6,210 nt of DNA from Comamonadaceae bacterium (GTDB lineage Bacteria > Pseudomonadota > Gammaproteobacteria > Burkholderiales > Burkholderiaceae_C). A program made the translations under genes and the position numbers. The notes beneath the pieces are model-generated. The model ran no database searches and was not told where the DNA came from. It saw only the letters and a program-made list of their open reading frames with translations. Positions 1 through 5,371 of this stretch are shown here, piece after piece. The stretch covers positions 1-6,210 of the forward strand of contig JAAFHN010000168.1 of NCBI GenBank assembly GCA_013298415.1. The letters run 5' to 3'. Each line of letters starts with the position of its first letter. The first letter of the stretch is position 1.

Positions 1-366
1 CACGGCTTGGGCAATCAGCACCACCATCGCCGTATAGATCGCCCAGCGCAAATAGGTGAGGAAAGCCACCCACCAAAACGAAGCCAGCGTTACCCTACCG
101 ACCAGCAGTACGCCAGCCAGAAACACAAAGACTGCGCAGGCCGCATAGCCCAGCAAGATGCAGGCCCAATCGATGCGGCTTTGGAATTTGAAGGCGCGGC
201 GCAGCGGGAGCACGGCAAAGTCCGTGAGCCGCATGATGAATTCCCCAGCGGGCTGCCGCATCGGCGCTTGCGTGGCCGTGGCCCAAGCCCGAATGATGAG
301 CATCGCCACCCAAAGCGTGGCCACGGCTTGCAAGGGAATCAGGAGGAGTTCGGCGAAGAGGCTCAT
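1..366 (-). CDS. YggT-family integral membrane protein (C-terminus off the window)
   Basis: The first 122 codons of a gene read leftward from ATG at 364-366 without a stop to the window edge, so the C-terminus is missing. The product is strongly hydrophobic. Membrane-like segments lie at about residues 3-29, 66-90 and 96-120. Between the first two is the polar stretch PAGEFIMRLTDFAVLPLRR (39-57), which matches the family's recurring 'P..(E/Q)F(V/I)M.LTDF...P.RR' signature. YggT proteins are small inner-membrane proteins, usually with two such repeats; their role is poorly defined, with links to osmotic tolerance and cell division in some bacteria. The start lies 13 nt after the brnA stop codon. 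An AAGG that overlaps that stop (TAAGGTC) is the only ribosome-binding candidate, so translation may be coupled to brnA. Family assignment is by recognition of the pattern; no specific function is inferred. Confidence 0.8.
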   Translation of the reverse strand, partial: MSLFAELLLIPLQAVATLWVAMLIIRAWATATQAPMRQPAGEFIMRLTDFAVLPLRRAFKFQSRIDWACILLGYAACAVFVFLAGVLLVGRVTLASFWWVAFLTYLRWAIYTAMVVLIAQAV

Positions 367-379
367 GCGTGGCTTGACC

Positions 380-673
380 TTATGCCTGGCTGGCGAGTGC
401 AGGCGCGCTGGCCAAGCGCTCGGCCATGCGCGTCTGCCAGCCGGGGCCGCTGGCCTTCCAGCGGGCGATCACATCGGCGGGCAAGCGCAGGCTGATGAGC
501 TGGCGAGGGTTAGCCGAGCGCGGGCGTCCGCCTTTGCGCAGTTGGGCGCGGGCCAGCATGTCGTCGGTGAGTTCGGGCAGCTCGTCGTATTCGGTCGCGC
601 TCGATTGGTGCGCGTCCACACGGCTCAAATCAGAGCCCAAAGTACGGTGCAAGGCGAGTTCGCTCACGGTCAT
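380..673 (-). CDS. brnA: BrnA-type antitoxin of a BrnT/BrnA toxin-antitoxin pair
   Basis: A 97-residue protein. Its C-terminal half carries the BrnA signature: KGGRPRSANPRQLISLRLP (47-65), then DVIARWKASGPGWQTRMAERL (from 67). This is a ribbon-helix-helix DNA-binding segment followed by the conserved 'GPGWQTR' helix. The N-terminal half, including EYDELPELTDDMLARA (28-43), is acidic and is expected to wrap around and neutralise the toxin. BrnA proteins bind BrnT and repress their own operon. The ATG at 671-673 lies inside the end of brnT, giving a 44-nt overlap, so brnA is probably translated by coupling to brnT. The broken toxin frame upstream could therefore lower BrnA output. All expected BrnA regions are present and I see no lesion. 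The exact start is less certain, because a few N-terminal residues differ between homologues. Confidence 0.85.
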   Translation of the reverse strand: MTVSELALHRTLGSDLSRVDAHQSSATEYDELPELTDDMLARAQLRKGGRPRSANPRQLISLRLPADVIARWKASGPGWQTRMAERLASAPALASQA

Positions 674-905
674 TGGCCTTTCTCATGCTGAACACATGGC
701 GAACCGCGCCACGCGGGGTGTAGCCCACCACCACCATCCTGCCCGCCAGTAGACCAAAGCAAATGACGCGGCGCTCGCCGTAGTCTTGCCGGGTGTCGTC
801 CACTTCGAGGGTGATGCCTGCGAACCCGGCCACGGCATCTTCGAAATCCAATCCCCGTTCCGCGAGCGTGATGCCACGCTTGGCAGGATCCTAGGAAATT
901 CGCAT
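630..905 (-). pseudogene. brnT: BrnT-type ribonuclease toxin interrupted by an in-frame TAG at codon 5
   Basis: The frame reads M-R-I-S from ATG at 903-905, meets TAG at 891-893, then continues without another stop as DPAKRGITLAERGLDFEDAV and on to its natural stop at 630-632. The 'DPAK....L..RGLDFEDA' start, 'DDTRQDYGERRVICFGLLAGR' and 'RHVFSMRKANDRER' are BrnT hallmarks, so the stop sits inside an otherwise complete gene of about 92 codons. BrnT toxins are RelE-fold ribonucleases that block translation and are neutralised by BrnA, encoded just downstream. A TTG at 849-851 could restart translation, but the product would lack the first 18 residues, including the DPAK strand, and would probably be inactive. 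The codon before DPAK is usually aromatic in relatives I can recall, so TAT or TAC to TAG is the simplest origin (inference). A sequencing error cannot be excluded. Confidence 0.8.
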
Positions 906-950
906 TGGTTATTGTATCTACAAAAATCAATGCATCGATGCGATTGAAAA
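903..950 (-). promoter_or_regulatory. Probable brnTA promoter with overlapping palindromic operator
   Basis: Upstream of brnT is a good -10 hexamer, TACAAT (911-916 on the minus strand), five bases before the ATG. A weak -35 candidate, TCGATG, lies 16 bp further upstream. It overlaps the perfect 10-bp palindrome GCATCGATGC (932-941), a plausible site for autorepression by BrnA. The stretch is AT-rich compared with its surroundings. Transcription would start about six bases after the -10, which is at or next to the A of the ATG, so the message may be leaderless. The -10 is convincing by eye; the -35 and operator roles are inferred. Confidence 0.45.
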
Positions 951-969
951 AGGCCAGCTCAGGACGGCC
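947..969 (-). terminator. Weak hairpin-plus-T-tract terminator after the FKBP gene
   Basis: Five bases past the FKBP stop codon, the minus strand reads GGCCG, an 8-nt loop, TGGCC, then TTTTT. The stem is only five pairs, one of them G-U, so as an intrinsic terminator it is weak. It could separate the FKBP gene from brnTA, which seems to have its own promoter immediately downstream. Confidence 0.4.
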
Positions 970-974
970 AGACC

Positions 975-1499
975 TTACTTCAGCACTTCCAGCAACTCGA
1001 CATCAAACATCAGCGTCTGATTCGGGCCGATGGGGCCGCCGGGGGTGCCGCGCTCGCCGTAGGCCACTGCGGCGGGGCAGGTGAGGGTGGCTTTGCCGCC
1101 GGGCTGCATGGTGGCTACGCCGAGCGTCCAGCACTTGATCACACGGCCAAGCGGGAAGGTGGCAGGCTCGTTGCGCTTGTAGCTGCTGTCGAATTCTTCA
1201 CCCGCCTTGGGGCCGCCGGGCGGGAAGTAGCCCTTGTAGTGAACCTTCACGCGGTCTGCGGCCACCGGCTTTTCGCCCGCGCCGCGCTTCGTGTGCGTCA
1301 CCACGATGCCGCCTTCAAGCGTGTCCACGTTGCCAAGCGATGCTCGCGCTGGGCCGCCAGAGGCAGCCGAAGCGGTTGAGGCTGCGGAGGCGGCGGAAGC
1401 GGGTTTGCTGGCCGCGGGAGCTGAGCTTTGGGCGGTGGCAGCAACTGCTGCGACAGCAGCAAGAGCGGCAGCAAGGACTTGTTTGAGTGCGAGTTTCAT
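975..1499 (-). CDS. Exported FKBP-type peptidyl-prolyl cis-trans isomerase
   Basis: A 174-residue protein in three parts. Residues 1-23 form a signal peptide (MKLALKQ, an Ala-rich hydrophobic core, then an ATA-Q cleavage-like site), so it should act in the periplasm. Residues 25-55 are an Ala/Ser-rich low-complexity linker. Residues 60-174 are one FKBP domain, which catalyses proline isomerisation in folding proteins. The usual active-site positions are visible: Y88 in VHYKGYF, F103-D104 in EEFDSS, V120-I121 and W124 in FPLGRVIKCW, Y147 in AYGERG and F165 in LMFDVELL. C123 and C141 fall where many FKBPs have Gly and Ile; in the periplasm they could form a disulfide. There is no FkpA-like dimerisation domain, so this is a small single-domain enzyme. 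No clear Shine-Dalgarno precedes the ATG, but the signal peptide fixes the start well. It lies between the two toxin-antitoxin pairs, 75 nt after higA. Confidence 0.9.
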   Translation of the reverse strand: MKLALKQVLAAALAAVAAVAATAQSSAPAASKPASAASAASTASAASGGPARASLGNVDTLEGGIVVTHTKRGAGEKPVAADRVKVHYKGYFPPGGPKAGEEFDSSYKRNEPATFPLGRVIKCWTLGVATMQPGGKATLTCPAAVAYGERGTPGGPIGPNQTLMFDVELLEVLK

Positions 1500-1574
1500 G
1501 TTCAGATTGGAGGGCTTTGGGAAAGGTTGAGGGAAGGTTTGTGACAGGCGTATGTTGGCGGCTGCGAACCGACC

Positions 1575-1892
1575 TTATGCTGGGCGCTGAGGGACGAGCT
1601 GGACTCGCAAGTCACAGCCCACAGCGGCAGCGTAACGCTTGAGCGTGGCGAGCGAGGGCGTGTGCCTGCCCACGGCTTCAAGCCGTGAGATCGCGCTTTT
1701 GGTGGTGCCCATCCGCTCGGCCACCACGTCTTGTGTGAGGCCTGCCTTGGCGCGCGCTTTCAGCATTTGGTCGGCCAGCGCGTATTCAAGTGCGAGTGCT
1801 TCGTAGGCCTCGCCAAAGCCGGGGCGTAACCGGGCTTTGGCCAGAAAAGCGTCGTGATCGTGTTTGACGGGTTGATACGAGAGATCAGCCAT
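1575..1892 (-). CDS. higA: HigA-type XRE-family antitoxin
   Basis: A 105-residue protein counted from ATG at 1890-1892. Residues about 42-95 form an XRE/Cro-type helix-turn-helix: MLKARAKAGLTQDVVAERMG, then TKSAISRLEAVG as the recognition region, then PSLATLKRYAAAVG. Residues 1-40 are the N-terminal part common in partners of Gp49/HigB toxins. The protein should bind its toxin and repress the operon through the palindrome at 2385-2402. This start is preferred over the in-frame ATG at 1899-1901 because GAAGGA lies 8 nt before it, whereas the longer start would touch that ribosome-binding site. Its start overlaps the end of the toxin frame by 8 nt, as is normal for toxin-first pairs. No lesion is visible, unlike the toxin upstream, so it is probably now a solitary antitoxin or regulator. 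Confidence 0.85.
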   Translation of the reverse strand: MADLSYQPVKHDHDAFLAKARLRPGFGEAYEALALEYALADQMLKARAKAGLTQDVVAERMGTTKSAISRLEAVGRHTPSLATLKRYAAAVGCDLRVQLVPQRPA

Positions 1893-2038
1893 GTTCCACA
1901 TCCTTCAAGCGCCTGCGCGCAATTTTGAGCTCTGGCTCAGGTGTTTTCTGCGTCTTCTTCACAAACGCATGCAAAACCACGACCCGCCGACCCACAACGA
2001 AACAGTAGAAGGCGCGCGCAATGCCTGAGCGCGCCCAG

Positions 2039-2200
2039 GGAAGCTCTGAACAACCCCGATGCGGCCAGCGCAACACATTTTCGGGCGATCTGCGTCGTTG
2101 AAAAGCTCGCAAATAGTGGCACTATTTGACTCACTTTTCGCCTAGCAGCTCATCCCGAATATGCCTCGCCCTGATCCACTCTGGGTTATTCAGAGCTTCC
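2039..2200. mobile_element. MITE-like palindromic element inserted in the HigB-type toxin gene
   Basis: The ends are GGAAGCTCTGAACAACCC (2039-2056) and, inverted, GGAAGCTCTGAATAACCC (2200-2183): 18-bp terminal inverted repeats with one mismatch. The element is 162 bp long, has no transposase and interrupts a recognisable gene, so both boundaries are well supported. The two halves resemble each other throughout as inverted copies, sharing TTCGGG, CTGC, AAAAG and CAAATAGTG blocks in order. They meet at a perfect 9-bp palindrome with a single-base centre (2110-2128). The GGAAG...GAA(T/C)AA termini recall IS5-family ends, so a non-autonomous IS5-type derivative is a reasonable guess. No clean target duplication remains: the adjoining triplets on the minus strand are TAA and CTG. 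Confidence 0.8.
2110..2128. repeat. Perfect central palindrome of the MITE-like element
   Basis: CAAATAGTG, one base, CACTATTTG: nine perfect pairs around a single-base centre, at the meeting point of the element's two arms. It could nucleate a cruciform or a long RNA hairpin over the element. Confidence 0.8.
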
Positions 2201-2384
2201 TTAGCCCGCAGCTCAAACAAGCCACCGCCAAATGCTTTCGAGTGCGGCATGCGCAGGTGTGGCCCGTGAGCCCGCAGCAATTCAACCAACCGCGCATAGT
2301 CCGCCAACACGTCCACGGGCCACGACTCGATCTCTTCCAACACCTTCGGGTTGAAGTAGCTGAGTTCGAAAGTCATGCCGAAAT

Positions 2385-2402
2385 GTTAGCACGAATGCTA
2401 AC
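2385..2402. promoter_or_regulatory. Probable HigA operator: inverted repeat GTTAGCA-N4-TGCTAAC
   Basis: A perfect 7-bp inverted repeat with a 4-bp centre lies 8 bp before the HigB-type start codon and 26 bp after the gcvP stop. Position, size and symmetry fit an autoregulatory operator for an XRE-type antitoxin dimer. In RNA form on the minus strand it gives a stem with a UUCG loop, but no T-tract follows, so it is a poor terminator for gcvP. I favour the operator reading. No strong -35/-10 pair could be assigned here. Confidence 0.55.
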
Positions 2403-2428
2403 TTTCTGGCGCCGGTTCCGCGACTGGC

Positions 2429-5371
2429 TTACGCCGCGTACTCCGCCAGCGGAATACAAGAACAGAACAAATTCCGATCCCCGTGTACGTTGTCCACGCG
2501 GCCGACGGTGGGCCAGTATTTGCCGTCTCGCAGGGATTTCACGGGGAAGGCGGCAACCTCGCGGGGGTAGGGGTGCGTCCAGGTGTCGCCGCACACTTGG
2601 GCTGCGGTGTGAGGGGCGTTTTTGAGGGGGTTATCGTCTTGCGGCCATTCGCCTGATTCCACTTTGGCGATCTCGGCGCGGATGCTTTTCATCGCGCTGA
2701 CGAAGCGGTCTAGCTCTGCCAGGCTTTCGCTCTCGGTGGGCTCCACCATCAGCGTGCCTGCCACGGGAAAGCTGAGCGTGGGCGCGTGAAAGCCGTAGTC
2801 CATCAGGCGCTTGGCCACGTCTTCGGCGCTCACGCCGCAGCTTTCTTTGAATGGGCGCACATCCAAAATGCATTCGTGGGCCACATGGCCTTGTTCGCTG
2901 GCGTAGAGCGTGGGAAAGTGGCCGCGCAATTGGGCGCTGATGTAGTTGGCACTCAAGATCGACACTTCGGTTGCCCGCTGCAAGCCCTCTGCGCCCATCA
3001 TGCGGCAATACATCCAGCTGATGGGTAAAACAGCCGCATTTCCGAGGGGAGCTGCGCTCACAGCGCCCACACCGTTGACGGGCAACCCGCCAGCTTGATG
3101 ACCCGGCAAATACGGCACCAAATCTTCCACCACACACACCGGCCCAACGCCCGGGCCGCCGCCGCCGTGGGGGATGCAGAAGGTTTTGTGCAGGTTCAGG
3201 TGGCTCACGTCGCCACCAAACTCGCCAGGCGCTGCCACGCCCACCAGGGCGTTCATGTTCGCGCCGTCCACGTACACGCGGCCGCCGTGCTCATGCACGA
3301 GTGCGCAAAGCGCTTTCACACTCGTCTCAAACACGCCGTGTGTGCTGGGGTAGGTGATCATCACCGCCGCCAAATTTGCGCTGTGTTGCTCGCACTTGGC
3401 TTGCATGTCGGCCATGTCCACATTGCCCATGGCATCGCACTTCACCACCACGACTTGGTAGCCCACCATTTGCGCACTGGCGGGGTTGGTGCCGTGTGCG
3501 CTCTCGGGGATCAGGCAGATGTGGCGGTGGCCTTGACCCTTGGCTTTGTGGAAGGCGCGGATCACCAGCAAGCCGGCGTACTCGCCCTGGCTGCCCGCGT
3601 TGGGCTGCAAGCTGATGCCTGCATACCCCGTGGCTTGGCACAGCCATTGGCGCAGCAGGCTGTCGAGCTCTGCATAGCCCTGGCGCTGATCGGCGGGCGC
3701 AAAGGGGTGCATATGCGCAAACTCAGGCCAGGTGATCGGGATCATCTCGCTCGTGGCGTTGAGCTTCATGGTGCAAGAGCCGAGCGGAATCATCGAGCGG
3801 TCAAGCGCCAAATCGCGGTCTGAGAGTTTGCGGATGTAGCGCAGCATCTCGGTCTCAGAATGGTGCGTGTTGAAGACCGGATGCGTGAGGAAGGCCGAGG
3901 TGCGGTGCAGCTCGTGCGGGATCAGCGGCTCAATGCCTTTTTCAAACTGGGCAAAACTGGGCAGCGTTTGCTCGGGCTTGGCGAAAATCTTCCACAGCCA
4001 TTCAATGTCGGCGCGGGTGGTGGTTTCATCGAGCGCCATGCCGATGTATTCGTCGCCCCACTCGGGAAAGCGGCGCAGGTTCACGCCTTGGGCGGCAGCA
4101 GCATCAAAAACGCGGGCGGTGTCGGCCCCGGTGTGGAGCGTTAGTGTGTCAAACGCGCCTTTTTGAGCGCGGGTGTCAAAGCCCAGTTCGCTCAAGCCCG
4201 CCGCCAAAATTGCTGTGTAAGCTGCCACGCGGTTGGCAATGCGCTTTAAGCCGCTTGGGCCGTGGTACACCGCGTACATGCTCGCCATCACCGCCAGCAG
4301 CACTTGCGCGGTGCAGATGTTGGAGGTGGCTTTTTCGCGGCGAATGTGCTGCTCGCGGGTTTGCAGGGCCAGGCGGTAGGCCGGGTTGCCGTGCGCATCG
4401 ATGCTCACGCCCACGATGCGGCCAGGCAGGCTGCGCTTGAAGGCATCGCGGCAAGCCATGTACGCAGCGTGCGGCCCGCCATTGGCCATCGGCACGCCGA
4501 AGCGCTGGGTGTTGCCCACCACGATGTCGGCGCCTGCTGCGGGGTCGCCTTTCGCACCGCCGCCATCCCATTCACCCGGCGGCTTCATGATGCAAAGGCC
4601 CAGCAAATCGGCCGCCACGATGTAGGCCGCACCCTTGGCTTTCACCTTTTTCGTGTCGCCCGTGTCAGTGCCCAGCCGCCCGCTGGTGGAGGGGAATTGC
4701 TCCAGCACGGCGAAGTAGTCGTCAGCCGCGAGCAGCGCGTTCCACTCGTCTTCGCTGTTGGCCACCTTCACCTCAATGCCCAGCGGCTCGGCACGGGTCT
4801 GGATGACCTCAATCGTTTGCGGGTGCGCATCGCCCGCCACGATGAAGCAATTGCCCTTGGCTTTCACGCTGCGTTTGGCAAGCGTCATCGCCTCTGCTGC
4901 GGCTGTCGCTTCATCCAGCATCGACGCATTGGCAATGTCCATGCCCGTTAAATCGCAGACCATGGTCTGGAAGTTCACCAGCGCTTCCATCCGGCCCTGG
5001 CTGATCTCGGCCTGGTAGGGCGTGTAAGCCGTGTACCAAGCCGGGTTTTCTAGGATATTTCTGAGAATCACACCCGGCGTGTGCGTGCCGTAATAGCCTT
5101 GGCCGATGAAATTTTTGAAGAGTTTGTTCTTTTGCGCTATTCGCTTCAATTCCGCAAGCGCCTGAGCCTCTGTCGCCGGCGCAGGCAATTGCATCGGATT
5201 CGTGCGCTTGATGTTGGGAGGCACAATGGATTCGATCAGCGCTCGTCTGGAAACTGACCCGATACAAGAGAGCATGTGCTGCTCGTCCCCCTCCCAAGGC
5301 CCAATGTGACGAGCCTCAAATTCAGCGGTGTTTTCGAGGGTGGAGAGGGGGGGGGCGGATTGTTGGAGCAT
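2429..5371 (-). CDS. gcvP: Glycine dehydrogenase (decarboxylating), glycine cleavage system P-protein
   Basis: A complete 980-residue single-chain P-protein. It binds glycine through pyridoxal phosphate, releases CO2 and passes the aminomethyl group to the lipoyl arm of GcvH; with GcvT and lipoamide dehydrogenase this feeds one-carbon units to tetrahydrofolate. The N-terminal half (about 15-470) starts FEARHIGPWEGDEQHML and includes GYYGTHTPGVILRNILENP (92-110), YTPYQAEISQGRMEAL (116-131) and FGVPMANGGPHAAYMA (291-306). The C-terminal half holds the active site: IPLGSCTMKLNA (528-539), SAHGTNPASA (624-633) and SHLNLHKTFCIPHGGGGPG (723-741), where K729 is the expected PLP lysine. Residues near 230-245 and 262-280 are longer than in the 957-residue E. 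coli protein, which explains much of the size difference. No clear ribosome-binding site precedes the ATG, but alignment with known N-termini supports it. gcvT and gcvH are not within the 839 bp upstream, which is unusual. The higBA pair follows after 52 nt, with no evident terminator. Confidence 0.98.
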   Translation of the reverse strand: MLQQSAPPLSTLENTAEFEARHIGPWEGDEQHMLSCIGSVSRRALIESIVPPNIKRTNPMQLPAPATEAQALAELKRIAQKNKLFKNFIGQGYYGTHTPGVILRNILENPAWYTAYTPYQAEISQGRMEALVNFQTMVCDLTGMDIANASMLDEATAAAEAMTLAKRSVKAKGNCFIVAGDAHPQTIEVIQTRAEPLGIEVKVANSEDEWNALLAADDYFAVLEQFPSTSGRLGTDTGDTKKVKAKGAAYIVAADLLGLCIMKPPGEWDGGGAKGDPAAGADIVVGNTQRFGVPMANGGPHAAYMACRDAFKRSLPGRIVGVSIDAHGNPAYRLALQTREQHIRREKATSNICTAQVLLAVMASMYAVYHGPSGLKRIANRVAAYTAILAAGLSELGFDTRAQKGAFDTLTLHTGADTARVFDAAAAQGVNLRRFPEWGDEYIGMALDETTTRADIEWLWKIFAKPEQTLPSFAQFEKGIEPLIPHELHRTSAFLTHPVFNTHHSETEMLRYIRKLSDRDLALDRSMIPLGSCTMKLNATSEMIPITWPEFAHMHPFAPADQRQGYAELDSLLRQWLCQATGYAGISLQPNAGSQGEYAGLLVIRAFHKAKGQGHRHICLIPESAHGTNPASAQMVGYQVVVVKCDAMGNVDMADMQAKCEQHSANLAAVMITYPSTHGVFETSVKALCALVHEHGGRVYVDGANMNALVGVAAPGEFGGDVSHLNLHKTFCIPHGGGGPGVGPVCVVEDLVPYLPGHQAGGLPVNGVGAVSAAPLGNAAVLPISWMYCRMMGAEGLQRATEVSILSANYISAQLRGHFPTLYASEQGHVAHECILDVRPFKESCGVSAEDVAKRLMDYGFHAPTLSFPVAGTLMVEPTESESLAELDRFVSAMKSIRAEIAKVESGEWPQDDNPLKNAPHTAAQVCGDTWTHPYPREVAAFPVKSLRDGKYWPTVGRVDNVHGDRNLFCSCIPLAEYAA
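5347..5355 (-). repeat. Nine-base C homopolymer near the 5' end of gcvP
   Basis: On the coding strand, codons 6-9 (A-P-P-L) contain nine consecutive C residues. A tract of this length can slip during replication, and a one-base change would cut off GcvP near its start. It is also a common sequencing-error site. The frame as given is intact. Confidence 0.7.

Larger units (their letters stand above)
1885..2376 (-). pseudogene. higB: HigB/RelE-superfamily (Gp49-like) toxin split by a 162-bp insertion
   Basis: The N-terminal 58 residues read from ATG at 2374-2376: MTFELSYFNPKVLEEIESWP through RLVELLRAHGP to GGGLFELRA. The C-terminal part reads from about 2034: ARSGIARAFYCFVVGRR, VVVLHAFVKKTQKTPEPEL, ending at TGA 1885-1887. 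Together they make a typical HigB/Gp49 toxin, an mRNA-cleaving ribonuclease whose 'GLFELR....GI.R..Y' and 'HAFVKKTQKTP' motifs are visible. They are separated by the element at 2039-2200. Translation from the native start enters the element and stops at TGA 2131-2133 after 81 residues. Both halves are in the same frame. Removing 165 bp (the element plus 3 bp) would restore ELRA-K-ARSGIAR and a protein of about 108 residues, the usual size. The split halves should not give active toxin. higA follows with overlap. Confidence 0.85.

Noticed and set aside
7..691. Plus-strand frames across the yggT/brnA region
   Set aside because: They are antisense to YggT- and BrnA-type coding sequence that shows clear family motifs.
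2036..2203. A 4-bp IS5-like target duplication (CTAA/CTGG) around the element
   Set aside because: Only two of four bases agree, and removing four bases would put the two toxin halves out of frame.
2385..2402. Intrinsic terminator for gcvP
   Set aside because: The stem with a UUCG loop is good, but ATTTCGG follows rather than a T-tract; the operator reading fits its position better.
3095..3823. Long plus-strand open frames inside gcvP
   Set aside because: They lie opposite a complete, strongly conserved gene and have His/Ala/Val-rich shadow composition.
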